In this document: positions 13,734-21,986 of the stretch, piece after piece
Layout of the letters: each line of letters opens with the position of its first letter
Position numbering within the stretch: position 1 is the stretch's first letter
Assembly: GCA_963748075.1 (NCBI GenBank)
Contig: CAVVHQ010000030.1
Coordinates: forward strand, 1-33,163
DNA from: VRUE01 sp963748075
GTDB taxonomy: Bacteria; Actinomycetota; Thermoleophilia; Solirubrobacterales; 70-9
Length of the DNA stretch: 33,163 nt
Direction: 5' to 3'
Made by a program: the position numbers and the translations under genes
Notes under the pieces: generated by a model
Told to the model about the DNA's origin: nothing
Seen by the model: only the letters and a program-made list of their open reading frames with translations
Database searches by the model: none

Positions 13734-14744
13734 ATGGCAGAGAAGAGACAAGTCGAGAACGTGATCGTGGTCGGCGGCGGTCCGGCCGGTTACACGGCGG
13801 CGCTGTACACGGCGCGCGCCAACCTCGAGCCGCTCGTTTTCGAGGGCTTCCAATGGGGTGGCCAGCTGCAGAACACGACCGACGTCGAGAACTACCCCGG
13901 CTACCCCGAGGGGGTCATGGGGCCGGAGATGATGAGCCAGTTCCGCGCCCAGGCGGAGCACTTCGGGACCCGCTTCGTCACCGACGACGTCGATCGGGTC
14001 GAGCTGAGCGACGGCGGCGTGCAGAGGGTCTTCCTCGGCGAGGAGGAGCACCGGGCGAAGACCGTGATCCTGGCGACGGGGGCCGAGCCGCGCCGGCTCG
14101 GCGTCCCCGGCGAGCTGGAGCTGAGCGGCTGCGGCGTCTCCACCTGCGGCGTCTGCGACGGCGCCTTCTTCAAAGAGAAAAAGGTGATCGTGATCGGCGG
14201 CGGCGACTCGGCGATGGAGGACGCGATCTTCGTCTCCAAGTACGCCAGCGAGCTGACGATCGTCAATCGCCGTGCCGAGTTCCGCGCCTCGCAGATCATG
14301 CAGGAGCGCGCCGCGGAGCGCCCCAACATCGACTTCAAGACGCCGTTCGTCGCCGAGGAGTTCGTCGGCGGCGAGGGCGGCAACCTCGACCACGTGCGGC
14401 TGCGCAACGCCGAGACCGGCGAGACGGAGGACTTCCAGACCGAGGGCGCCTTCGTCGCGATCGGCCACATCCCCAAATCGGAGGTCGTCGCCGGCCTCCT
14501 CGACACCGACGAGGACGGCTACATCCTCACCGACGCGGGCTCGACCAGGACCAGCCTCAGCGGCGTCTTCGCGGTCGGCGACGTCGTCGACCGCACCTAC
14601 CGGCAGGCGGTCACCGCGGCCGGCACCGGCTGCATGGGAGCCCTCGACGCCGAGTGGTACCTGCGCGACACCCCGCCGATGGCCGAGGCCCACTGGATGC
14701 CCGGCGGCGAGCCGACCGAGATCGCCCCGACGCCGGGCTCCTAG
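13734..14744 (+). CDS. trxB: Thioredoxin-disulfide reductase
   Basis: 336 aa flavoprotein that reduces thioredoxin with NADPH. The FAD-binding motif GGGPAGYTAALYTAR is at residues 14-28. The active-site cysteines are C138 and C141 in STCGVCDGAFF, so the redox motif is CGVC rather than the common CATC. The NADPH-binding GGGDSAMEDA follows, and the C-terminal FAD motif is GVFAVGDVVDRTYRQAVTAA. Length and domain order are normal, with a short non-conserved C-terminal tail after EWYL. ATG 13734 has GGCGGAGG upstream. It stands alone, without an adjacent thioredoxin gene. Confidence 0.95.
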   Translation: MAEKRQVENVIVVGGGPAGYTAALYTARANLEPLVFEGFQWGGQLQNTTDVENYPGYPEGVMGPEMMSQFRAQAEHFGTRFVTDDVDRVELSDGGVQRVFLGEEEHRAKTVILATGAEPRRLGVPGELELSGCGVSTCGVCDGAFFKEKKVIVIGGGDSAMEDAIFVSKYASELTIVNRRAEFRASQIMQERAAERPNIDFKTPFVAEEFVGGEGGNLDHVRLRNAETGETEDFQTEGAFVAIGHIPKSEVVAGLLDTDEDGYILTDAGSTRTSLSGVFAVGDVVDRTYRQAVTAAGTGCMGALDAEWYLRDTPPMAEAHWMPGGEPTEIAPTPGS

Positions 14745-14805
14745 CGCAGAGCGCCGGCGTCTGCCGGCGGCGCGAGGCGCAAGGCGCCGGGGCTTGCGGG
14801 CGACG

Positions 14806-15030
14806 CTACCCCGGGAACGCTTCGGGCTGCCGCGCACCCGGCGCGTAGGCGGACTCGGGCTCGAGCATCTCGCGGATCTGCTCGCGCAGCTCCGGCGTGT
14901 CCTCGTGCCCGTGCACGGATGCGGCGTGCTCGGCGGCGGCGGTCACCACCTCGTCCTGCTCGCCGACGATCGTCAGCGAGCAGTCGCTCTCGCTCTCGAA
15001 GCGGCGGCAGTCGGCCATCACTCGGTCCAT
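14806..15030 (-). CDS. DUF1059 family small protein
   Basis: 74 aa. It starts MDRVMADCRRFESESDCSLT and continues with an EDEVV-type helix and AAEHAASVHGHEDTPELREQ, the full DUF1059 pattern. The conserved Cys pair and His residues (AEHA, HGHED) hint at metal binding, but function is unknown in the family. ATG 15030 is preferred over a longer frame because GGAGG lies seven bases upstream and the family starts at this M-x-R-V-M-x-D-C. Confidence 0.88.
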   Translation of the reverse strand: MDRVMADCRRFESESDCSLTIVGEQDEVVTAAAEHAASVHGHEDTPELREQIREMLEPESAYAPGARQPEAFPG

Positions 15031-15125
15031 CTTGAACCTCCAGTCTGTAGGCGCGGGAAGGGAACCCGCGGACCCGTCCGGTTTACACCCAGGCGGCGTC
15101 CGCGTCAAGCGCCGCTGAGGAGGTC

Positions 15126-15533
15126 CTAGACGGATACGACGCGGAGGGCCGGGTGTGCGCCCGCGATCTTCGTGTAGTCGCTGTCCTGGGTGACGACGGG
15201 GAGGCCGTGCTCGACCGCGGTGGCGGCGATCAGGGAGTCGGTGAGGCGGATGGCCCGATGGATCCCTGCCGACTTGCAGTCGGCGACGAGGCGCGCCCAG
15301 CTGACCATCACGGCCTCGCTGATCGGGATCGTGTCGGCGGCTCGCGCCAGGGCGAGCGTGTCGGCACGGCGGGCGCGAGTCGAGTCGTCCTCGGCATTGA
15401 GGACGCCCAGTTGCAGCTCGCCGATCGAGACGACCGATACCGCCACGCGCTCAGGCAGCTCGCCGAGTGGCCGGCCATCCTCCTTTGCGACGAAGACCGA
15501 CGTGTCGAGCAGGCCGGCGTCCGGCTTGTTCAA
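15126..15533 (-). CDS. vapC: VapC-type PIN-domain toxin
   Basis: 135 aa PIN-domain ribonuclease. The acidic catalytic residues are present: Asp in GLLDTSVFVA (residue 10), Glu in SIGELQLGV (about 39), Asp in RLTDSLIAATA (about 98) and Asp in TQDSDYTKI (about 117). VapC toxins cleave specific RNAs to stop translation. It starts with TTG at 15533 and overlaps the antitoxin stop (TTGA), giving strict translational coupling. Length is usual for the family and all key residues are kept, so it is probably active when unbound. Confidence 0.92.
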   Translation of the reverse strand: MNKPDAGLLDTSVFVAKEDGRPLGELPERVAVSVVSIGELQLGVLNAEDDSTRARRADTLALARAADTIPISEAVMVSWARLVADCKSAGIHRAIRLTDSLIAATAVEHGLPVVTQDSDYTKIAGAHPALRVVSV

Positions 15534-15772
15534 AGCTCGTCCAGGGTCTGACCCGCGAGGTGGTCCAGCTCGGCCCGCAGGGCGGGATCCGCCGCCCGGT
15601 CGCGCAGCTGCTCACGAAGCCGCGATCCCGAGAGCCAGCGAGAGCGCTGCCCGTGGGGCACGATGTCCGCGGTCGGCTCCCCGTTGACGGTCAACGTAAC
15701 GCGCTCACCCGCCTTCACTGCGTCGATGACGCGCGACGTTCTGTTGCGTAGGTCCCGAACTCCGATCTCCAT
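15530..15772 (-). CDS. vapB: VapB-type antitoxin (Phd/YefM fold)
   Basis: 80 aa. The N-terminal Phd/YefM DNA-binding fold is recognisable: MEIGVRDLRNRTSRVIDAVKAGE, then the strand pair VTLTVNGEPTADIVP. The C-terminal, partly acidic helix (SGSRLREQLRDRAADPALRA, ending LDEL) would wrap around and inhibit VapC. It is the first gene of the pair and probably represses its own promoter in complex with the toxin. No Shine-Dalgarno sequence is evident before ATG 15772. Confidence 0.88.
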   Translation of the reverse strand: MEIGVRDLRNRTSRVIDAVKAGERVTLTVNGEPTADIVPHGQRSRWLSGSRLREQLRDRAADPALRAELDHLAGQTLDEL

Positions 15773-15848
15773 GTGCGACAGCGTAGCATGGGACCAAGCG
15801 GCCGTGGTAGCGGTCCCAGCCGAGCAGCGGCGGCCGGAGACGCGAGCG

Positions 15849-16175
15849 TCAGTCCGCTGCCAGAGCGAACGGGTTGCCCTCCGAGTCGCGGCAGATCGTC
15901 CAGCGCTCGCCGGGATGGACTATCGAGCCGCCGAACTCGCGGACGCGCTCGGTCGCCGCCGCCATGTCGGCGACCGTGAAGTAGGGGAGAGAGGCGGTGT
16001 CGCCCGGCCCCTGCCCCCGCTGGTGAACGCCAAGGCGGAGGCCGTCCGCCTGCGATTCCCAGCCTGCCCCGGCGTCGGTGGGGCGTGGCGCCAGGTCCGC
16101 CCCCAGCACCTCGTGCCAGAAGCGGCGGGCGCGATCGGCGTCGTCGGCGGGGAACTCGACAAGAGGAGTGGGCAC
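15849..16175 (-). CDS. VOC (glyoxalase/bleomycin-resistance-like) family protein
   Basis: 108 aa, a single VOC-fold domain. It begins VEFPADDADRARRFWHEVLG, the standard first beta-alpha unit of VOC proteins, and ends WTICRDSEGNPFALAAD, the standard closing strand with 'D-x-x-G-N-x-F'. The middle contains PYFTVADMAAATERVREFGG. Metal-ligand positions are incomplete, so an enzymatic function cannot be inferred. GTG start at 16175 with AGGAG-like purines nearby. Confidence 0.85.
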   Translation of the reverse strand: MPTPLVEFPADDADRARRFWHEVLGADLAPRPTDAGAGWESQADGLRLGVHQRGQGPGDTASLPYFTVADMAAATERVREFGGSIVHPGERWTICRDSEGNPFALAAD

Positions 16176-16211
16176 CGCCCCATTATCCGCCGCCGCGACG
16201 CCCGCTGCGAA

Positions 16212-16484
16212 CTAGAAGCGCGTGATCATCAGACCGATCACGGCCGCCATCAGGCCCAGGTTGGCCGCAAGCAGGCCGCCCCCGACCTGGATCATCGTGC
16301 GCTGGATCGCGCCGACGTCGGTGCGCAGCGCATGGATGTTGCGGTCGACGCGGTCGAAACCGGCGCGCATCTCGCCTTCGACGCGAGCGAAGCGCTGATC
16401 CATCTCGCCTTCGACCCGGTCGAAGCGCTCGTCCATCCGGCGGGATAGATCGTCGAGACGGTCGTCTGTCCAGCTCTGCCTCAT
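16212..16484 (-). CDS. Coiled-coil protein with C-terminal membrane anchor (paralogue of 5245-5439)
   Basis: 90 aa from ATG 16484; ATG 16493 is also possible. After MRQSWTDDRLDDLSRRMDER come repeated heptads with a recurrent 'F-D/A-R-V-E-G-E-M' unit (FDRVEGEMDQRFARVEGEMR), giving an uninterrupted coiled coil of about 60 residues. Then QRTMIQVGGG and a membrane helix (LLAANLGLMAAVIGLMI) end the chain. It is a longer version of the 64-aa protein at 5245-5439, sharing RLDDL, RRMD, the QRTM motif and the terminal anchor. Function is unknown; oligomerisation at the membrane is likely. Confidence 0.78.
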   Translation of the reverse strand: MRQSWTDDRLDDLSRRMDERFDRVEGEMDQRFARVEGEMRAGFDRVDRNIHALRTDVGAIQRTMIQVGGGLLAANLGLMAAVIGLMITRF

Positions 16485-16618
16485 CGCCTCCATGCCTCCA
16501 GCATAGGGAGCTAAGTGTGACGCGTGGGACACGAAAGTGTAACTCTTTGACTTGTAGACGGATGTCTGAGCACGATGAGGCGCGCGCGGCCTCTCCCTCC
16601 GTGCTCTAAGGTCGAGGG

Positions 16619-16897
16619 ACGGCTTCCACCTGCTCGCACATCGCCGAGATCGAGTACTTCGACCTGCCGGCCGAGATCGCGGGTTGCGAGGAGTGCCTCG
16701 CCCAAAGGATGTCGTGGGTACACCTGCGGATGTGCCAGAGCTGCGGCCACATCGGCTGCTGCGATCAGTCGCCCGGCAGGCACGCGACCGCGCACCATCG
16801 CGAGACCGGTCACCCGGTCGCCCGTTCCGCCGAGCGCGGCGAGGTGTGGAGCTGGTGCTACGTCGACGAGACGATCCTTCGCCTCAGCCGGGGCTGA
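16619..16897 (+). CDS. UBP-type zinc finger protein with apparent ACG start
   Basis: 92 aa. The full UBP zinc-finger pattern is present: an N-terminal STCSH pair, GCEECLA, WVHLRMCQSCGHIGCCDQSP, RHATAHHRETGHPV and then WSWCYVDE. All zinc-binding Cys/His are kept. A stop codon (TAA 16607-16609) closes the frame just upstream, and no ATG, GTG or TTG precedes the first zinc ligands. The frame reads G-R-G-T-A-S-T-C-S-H, so the threonine ACG at 16619 falls where the family normally has its initiating Met. AAGGTCGAGGG directly upstream could serve as ribosome binding site. Bacterial members are thought to bind C-terminal glycines or act as protein adaptors. Confidence 0.75.
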   Translation, partial: TASTCSHIAEIEYFDLPAEIAGCEECLAQRMSWVHLRMCQSCGHIGCCDQSPGRHATAHHRETGHPVARSAERGEVWSWCYVDETILRLSRG

Positions 16898-16900
16898 GCC

Positions 16901-18796
16901 TCACTCCGGGGTTACGATCGCGAAGCGGGGGTCGGGCTCGTCGAGCAGGCCGAGCAGCTCGCCGAGCTTTACCGCCTCGCCTTCGATCCGCAGCCGGCCG
17001 CCCTCGAGCAGCTCGGCGAGGTCGGCCGTTTTCAACAGCAGCTCGTCGAGGGCCGCTCGCTCGATGACCAGGGTGGCTTCGGCCCGCTCGTGACGGCCGA
17101 GCCGGTGGCGCAAGACGCCGTGGCGGACCGTGATCGCGTGTGCCTCGTCGGGATCGGTGACGACCCAGTCGATCCGCAGCTCTGCCTCCCAGGCCCGCGG
17201 TCCGTCGAGCCGGATCGCCATCGCGTCGAGCAGCTGGGCGACCGAGAGGTTGGCGACGACGTCCGGGGGCGCCGCCGCGATCGGGGTGCCGCCGATCCCC
17301 TCGCGCAGCTCTTTCGCGCCCATCAGGAAGAAGTTGCGCCAGGTCGCGTTCTCGGCTCCGTAGCCGAGCTGCTCGAGCGCCTCGGCCTGCAGCTCGCGCG
17401 CCTCTCGGTTCTCCGGCTCGGCGAAGACGACGTGGTTGACCGCCTCGGCGACCCAGCGGTAGTCGCCCGCCTCGAAGGACCCGCGCGCCCGCTCCAGCAC
17501 CGCCTCGGCGCCGCCCATGAACTCGACGTAGCGCCGCGCCCGCTCGACTGGCGGATGCTCCCAGAGGCGCGCCGGGTTGCCGTCGAACCAGCCCATGTAG
17601 CGCTGGTAGATCGCCTTCACGTTGTGGCTGACCGAGCCGTAGTACTCGCGACAGTGCCACTCGCGGGCGAGGTCGGGTGGCAGCTCGAGCTGCTCGGCGA
17701 TCTCGGCGCCGGTGTGCCCCTTGTTGATCAGGCGCAGCGTCTGGTCGTGCAGGTAGGCGTAGAGGTCGCGCTGCTTCTCGAGCAGGTCGACGATTCGCTC
17801 CCGCCCCCAGCAGGGCCAGTGGTGACCGGCGAACAGGACCTCCGAACGGTCGCCGAACAGCTCGATCGCCTCGTCGAGGTGGCGCGCCCAGCGGCGCGGG
17901 TCGCGGACCAGCGCGCCGCGCGGGGTGAGGATGTTGTGCATCGAGCGGACCGCGTTGTCGGCGATGCAGAGAGCGTCGCGCTCGGGCAGGTGGAAGTTCA
18001 TCTCGGCCGGCGCCTCGGTGCCCGGGGTGAGCTGGAAGGAGAACCGCACGCCGTCGACCACCTCCTGATCGCCGGTCTCCGCGATCTCCCGGGTCGGCGG
18101 GAGCAGCGTGATCGAGCCCAGCGAGGTCGTCTGCCCGAGCCCGGCGCCGAGCTGCCCGTCGGCGGCGCGCTCCAGCAGCGTCCCGAACATGTAGCCGGCG
18201 CGGCGGCCCATCGCGGTGCCGGCGAAGACGTTCTCGCTCACCGCGTGGTGGAGGAACCCGGCCGGGGCGAGGATCGGCACTCGCCGCTCCTCCGCCTCGC
18301 GCGGCGGTAGTACCCCCCGCGAGCCGCCGAAGTGGTCGACGTGGCTGTGGGTGAAGATCAGGCCGGTGACCGGCCGCTCGCCGCGGTGCTCGCGGTAGAG
18401 GCTCAGCGCCGCCGCTGCGGTCTCGGCGGAGATCAGCGGGTCGACGACGACGATTCCGTCGGCGCCCTCGATCACGTGCATGTTCGAGATGTCGAAGCCG
18501 CGCAGCTGGTAGACGCCCGGCGCCAGCTCGAAGAGCCCGGCGATCCGGTTCAGCCGGCCTAGCCGCCACAGCCCCGGGTGGGCGGTGTCGGGCGGCTCGT
18601 CGTCGAGGAACCCGTAGGGGCGGAGGTCCCAGGCCGGGCGCTGCCGCTTGCCCTCGACGACCGGCGGCTCGAAGCTGGCCACGAGCCCGCGGCGCGCCTC
18701 CTCGAAGTCGATCTCGGCATCCGGGGGCAGCGAATCGAGCGCCTCGCGGTTGCGCCTCGCGGTGTGCGCGGTCGCCGGCTTGCGGCCCGTGTTCAC
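16901..18796 (-). CDS. Alkylsulfatase-like metallo-beta-lactamase hydrolase (SdsA1 type)
   Basis: 631 aa. The N-terminal metallo-beta-lactamase domain has THSHVDHFGG (H150, H152, D154, H155). The central alkylsulfatase dimerisation domain includes NKGHTGAEIAEQLELP and REYYGSVSHNVKAIYQRYMG. The C-terminal SCP2-like lipid-binding domain starts at about residue 510. By offset to the SdsA1 ligands, E261 and H325 are kept, but the usual second Glu (MAEN) is Asp280 in IADNAV. The family hydrolyses primary alkyl sulfates to alcohols, which feed fatty-acid oxidation. No signal peptide is seen, so it is probably cytoplasmic. GTG start overlaps the dehydrogenase stop (GTGA), the last gene of the beta-oxidation operon. 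Confidence 0.9.
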   Translation of the reverse strand: MNTGRKPATAHTARRNREALDSLPPDAEIDFEEARRGLVASFEPPVVEGKRQRPAWDLRPYGFLDDEPPDTAHPGLWRLGRLNRIAGLFELAPGVYQLRGFDISNMHVIEGADGIVVVDPLISAETAAAALSLYREHRGERPVTGLIFTHSHVDHFGGSRGVLPPREAEERRVPILAPAGFLHHAVSENVFAGTAMGRRAGYMFGTLLERAADGQLGAGLGQTTSLGSITLLPPTREIAETGDQEVVDGVRFSFQLTPGTEAPAEMNFHLPERDALCIADNAVRSMHNILTPRGALVRDPRRWARHLDEAIELFGDRSEVLFAGHHWPCWGRERIVDLLEKQRDLYAYLHDQTLRLINKGHTGAEIAEQLELPPDLAREWHCREYYGSVSHNVKAIYQRYMGWFDGNPARLWEHPPVERARRYVEFMGGAEAVLERARGSFEAGDYRWVAEAVNHVVFAEPENREARELQAEALEQLGYGAENATWRNFFLMGAKELREGIGGTPIAAAPPDVVANLSVAQLLDAMAIRLDGPRAWEAELRIDWVVTDPDEAHAITVRHGVLRHRLGRHERAEATLVIERAALDELLLKTADLAELLEGGRLRIEGEAVKLGELLGLLDEPDPRFAIVTPE

Positions 18797-19989
18797 GCGT
18801 CTTCCTCCTCTGCCGCGGCGAGCAGCCGCGGCGCCGGGGCATAGACGTCGCCGAGCCGCCCGCGCAGCTCTTCGAGCAGGTTGACGGCGCGCCGCGCGCC
18901 GATCAGGCCGGTGAACTCGAGCGGGCCGAGCGGCCAGTTGAAGCCGTGCCACATCGCTGCGTTGATGTCGCCCGGCGTGCCGATCCGCTCTTCCAGCGTG
19001 AACGCGCCCTCGTTGGCGATCTGGGCGACCAGCCGCAGGAGGATCTCCGCCGCGGCGGGGTCGACCTCGCGCAGCTCCTCTGCGTTCAGGGTCGGCGCCC
19101 TCACGCCCAGCTCCGGGTCCTCCTCGCGGTAGGGCCCCTCGTCGTAGCGGTAGAAGCCCCAGCCGCTCTTGCGGCCCAGCCGGCCCGCGGCGACCATCCG
19201 CTCCTGGATCGGACTCGGCCGCCAGCGCTCCGGCCGGCCGCCCTGCTCGTAGAAGGAGCGGGCGACGTCGAGGTTGACGTCGAGGCCGATCAGATCGAGC
19301 AACTCGAACGGTCCCATCCGGAAGCCGCCACCGATCCGGCAGACGCGGTCGATCGTCTCCGCGTCGGTGACCTCGTCGGCGAGCATCCGCAGCGCCTCCA
19401 GCGAGAAGGGGCGGGCGAGGCGGTTGGCGAGGAAGCCGGGGCTGTCCTTGGCGCGGATCGGCACGCGGCCCATCCGCTCCGCGACCTCGTCCGTCGCCTC
19501 GAGCGCCGCCGGGGAGGAAAGCTCGGTGGCGACCACCTCGACCAGCTTCATCCGCGCCGGCGGGTTGAAGAAGTGCATGCCGACGACCCGCTCCGGATGG
19601 GCGACGTCGGCGCCGATGTCGGTCACCCGCAGCGAAGAGGTGTTGGTGGCGAGGATCGTGTCCGGCCGGCAGGTGGCGGCGAGCTGGGAGAAGATCCGCC
19701 GCTTCAGCGCCACGTCCTCGGAGGCCGCCTCGATCACCAGGTCGCAGGCGCCGAGGTCATCGACCGTTTGGGCCGGCCACAGCCGTTCGCTGGCCGCTTC
19801 GGCGTCCTCGGGCTCCCAGCGCTTGCCGCTTCCCTCGGCGAGCGCCTCGCCGACCGTCACCTGCGCCTCGACCAGCGCGTTCTCGTCGGGGTCGCAGATC
19901 AGGGTGGGGAACTCCCCGAGGCAGGCGATCAGAGCGATGCCCGTGCCCATCGTGCCGGCGCCGACGATGCCGATCCGCTCGACCGTCAA
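18793..19989 (-). CDS. 3-hydroxyacyl-CoA dehydrogenase
   Basis: 398 aa. It oxidises 3-hydroxyacyl-CoA to 3-ketoacyl-CoA with NAD. The N-terminal Rossmann motif is IGIVGAGTMGTGIA, the acidic residue ends the second strand (LICDPDE), and the catalytic His sits in VGMHFFNPPARMKLVEVV. TNTSSL, KDSPGFLANR and a duplicated C-terminal domain (GPFELLDLIGLDVN and GPLEFTGLIGARRAVN) complete the fold. TTG 19989 is the only start codon close enough to the conserved N-terminus. There is a 22-bp gap after the enoyl-CoA hydratase stop. It is single-function, not fused to the hydratase. Confidence 0.92.
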   Translation of the reverse strand: MTVERIGIVGAGTMGTGIALIACLGEFPTLICDPDENALVEAQVTVGEALAEGSGKRWEPEDAEAASERLWPAQTVDDLGACDLVIEAASEDVALKRRIFSQLAATCRPDTILATNTSSLRVTDIGADVAHPERVVGMHFFNPPARMKLVEVVATELSSPAALEATDEVAERMGRVPIRAKDSPGFLANRLARPFSLEALRMLADEVTDAETIDRVCRIGGGFRMGPFELLDLIGLDVNLDVARSFYEQGGRPERWRPSPIQERMVAAGRLGRKSGWGFYRYDEGPYREEDPELGVRAPTLNAEELREVDPAAAEILLRLVAQIANEGAFTLEERIGTPGDINAAMWHGFNWPLGPLEFTGLIGARRAVNLLEELRGRLGDVYAPAPRLLAAAEEEDA

Positions 19990-20011
19990 CGCACGTGTTC
20001 CCGCATTGCCC

Positions 20012-20785
20012 TCACCGACCCTCGAACTTCGGCTCGCGCTTCTCGAGGAAGGCCTGCATCCCCTCGACCCGGTCCTCGGTCGCCATCGCCATCTCGTAGA
20101 GGCGTCGCTCGTTCTCGAGGCCGGCCGTGAGCGCCGTCTCCTCTGCTGCCAGCACCGCCTGCTTGGCGAGGCGGACGGCAATCGGCGGCCGCTCGGCGAC
20201 GGTCCGCGCGAGCTCCATCGCCTCGTCCAGCCAGCGGCTCTTCTTCGCCACCTTGTTGACCAGGCCCATCTCCTGCGCCATCTCAGCGTCGAGCTGGCGA
20301 CCGGTCAGCACGTACTCCATCGCCATCTGCTTGCCGATCGTCCGCGCCAGCCGCTGCGTGCCGCCGCCGCCGGGGATGATCCCCAGGGTGATCTCCGGCT
20401 GGCCGAAGCGGGCGGTCTCGGAGGCGACGATCAGGTCGCAGGCCAGCGCCAGCTCGCAACCGCCGCCCAGGGCGAAGCCAGAGACGGCGGCGACCAACGG
20501 CGTCTTCACCGCGGCGACGCGGCGCCAGAAGGAGGCGGCCGGGTGGCGCAGCGAATCGGCGAAGCTGCGTTCGCTCAGCGCCTTGATGTCGGCGCCGGCG
20601 GCGAAGACCTTTTCGGACCCGGCGATCACGATGCAGCGCACCTCGGGATCGGGATCGAGCCGCTCCAGCTCCGCCGCGATCTGCTCCATCGTCTCCGGCG
20701 AGAGGGCGTTGCGCGCCTCCGGCCGGTTCAGTCGCAGCAGGGCGACGTTGTGCCCGTCGAGCGTCGTCTCGACCAGCTCGGCCAC
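20012..20785 (-). CDS. Enoyl-CoA hydratase
   Basis: 257 aa, crotonase fold, hydrates 2-enoyl-CoA. It has LNRPEARNALSPE near the N-terminus, the oxyanion-hole segment FAAGADIKALSE, and the two catalytic glutamates in GGGCELALACD and FGQPEITLGIIPGGGGTQRL. The C-terminal helix EDRVEGMQAFLEKREPKF is the standard hydratase ending. GTG start at 20785, 4 bp after the acyl-CoA dehydrogenase stop, so the genes are co-transcribed. Key residues suggest a genuine hydratase rather than an isomerase. Confidence 0.94.
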   Translation of the reverse strand: MAELVETTLDGHNVALLRLNRPEARNALSPETMEQIAAELERLDPDPEVRCIVIAGSEKVFAAGADIKALSERSFADSLRHPAASFWRRVAAVKTPLVAAVSGFALGGGCELALACDLIVASETARFGQPEITLGIIPGGGGTQRLARTIGKQMAMEYVLTGRQLDAEMAQEMGLVNKVAKKSRWLDEAMELARTVAERPPIAVRLAKQAVLAAEETALTAGLENERRLYEMAMATEDRVEGMQAFLEKREPKFEGR

Positions 20786-20789
20786 CTGC

Positions 20790-21959
20790 CTACTCGGCCT
20801 CCAGCGGCATCATCGCGTTGATCCCGGTCGCGGCGCGGCCGATGATCAGCTTCTGGATCTGCGAGGTCCCCTCGTAGAGGGTGGTGACGCGGGCGTCGCG
20901 CAGGTAGCGCTCGACCGGGTAATCGTCGACGTAGCCGGCTCCGCCGTGGACCTGGATCGCGTAGTTGGCGCACTCGACCGCCGCCTCGGTCGCGTACAGC
21001 TTCGCCACCGAGGTCTCCATCGTGTTTGGCTTGTCTTCGTCCTTCAGCGCCCCGGCCCGGTAGACGAGCATCCGCGAGGCGTCGCGCTTGAGGATCATTT
21101 CGGCGATCATCTCCTGGACCAGTTGGAAGCGGGCGAGCGGCACGCCGAACTGCCGGCGCTTCTTCGCATAGGCGACCGAGGCGTCGACGCAGCCGTCGCA
21201 GATCCCCACGCAGCCGGCCGCGACGCTGTAGCGGCCGTCGTCGAGGGCGCTCATCGCCACCTTGAAGCCGTCGCCGACCTCGCCCAGCATCGCGTCCTCG
21301 CCGACCTCGACCTGGTCGAGCGACAGCTCCGCCGTGTCGGAGGCGCGCAGCCCGAGCTTGCCGTGGATCTCCTGAGTGGAGAAGCCCTCGCTGTCGGTCG
21401 GGACGAGGAAGCAGGCGAGACCGCGGTGCTTCTTGTCGGGATCGGTCTGGGCGAAGACCAGCGCCACCTCGGAGTAGTTGCCGAGCGAGATCCACATCTT
21501 CTGGCCGCTGATCGACCAGCCGGAGCCGGTCCTGGTCGCGCGGGTGCGCAGGTTGGCGGCGTCCGAGCCGGTGTCGGGCTCGGTCAGACCGAAGCAGCCG
21601 AGCGCCTCGCCCGAGCAGAGCCGCGGCAGCCAGCGCTGCTTCTGCTCCTCGTTGCCCCAGCGCTCGATCGAGCCGGCGACCAGCGAGGTCTGCACGGAGA
21701 CGACGGTGCGCGCCGAGGAGTCGGCGCGGCCGACCTGCTCGACGATCAGCCCGTAGCCGAGGTAGTCGAGGCCGCGGCCGCCGTACTCCTCTGCGACCGG
21801 CGCCCCCAGGTAGCCGACCTCGCCCAGCTTGCTCGCCAGCTCGCGGTCGAAGCGGCCGGCCCGGTCGTTGTCGCGGACCCGCGGGACGATCTCGCGGTCG
21901 GCGAATTCGCGCGCCGCCTCGGAGATCAGGCGCTGCTCGTCGCTCAGCTGGAAGTCCAT
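20790..21959 (-). CDS. Acyl-CoA dehydrogenase
   Basis: 389 aa flavoenzyme for the first oxidation step of the cycle. Characteristic segments are FQLSDEQRLISEAAREFA at the N-terminus, the FAD/substrate signature GCFGLTEPDTGSDAANLRT (about 126-144), WISLGNYSEVALVFAQT, RRQFGVPLARFQLVQEMIAE and the catalytic-base motif YEGTSQIQKLIIGR near the C-terminus, with Glu in place. Size is normal. It is probably of short- or medium-chain type; substrate length cannot be read. It lies between the aminotransferase and the hydratase, all on the same strand. Confidence 0.95.
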   Translation of the reverse strand: MDFQLSDEQRLISEAAREFADREIVPRVRDNDRAGRFDRELASKLGEVGYLGAPVAEEYGGRGLDYLGYGLIVEQVGRADSSARTVVSVQTSLVAGSIERWGNEEQKQRWLPRLCSGEALGCFGLTEPDTGSDAANLRTRATRTGSGWSISGQKMWISLGNYSEVALVFAQTDPDKKHRGLACFLVPTDSEGFSTQEIHGKLGLRASDTAELSLDQVEVGEDAMLGEVGDGFKVAMSALDDGRYSVAAGCVGICDGCVDASVAYAKKRRQFGVPLARFQLVQEMIAEMILKRDASRMLVYRAGALKDEDKPNTMETSVAKLYATEAAVECANYAIQVHGGAGYVDDYPVERYLRDARVTTLYEGTSQIQKLIIGRAATGINAMMPLEAE

Positions 21960-21986
21960 CTCACCGCCGCTTTCTCGTCGCGTCGT

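Noticed and set aside
14745..14805. GC-rich hairpins after trxB
   Set aside because: Several overlapping short GCCGGC-type dyads occur, as expected in such GC-rich spacers. No T-run or single preferred stem supports a terminator call.
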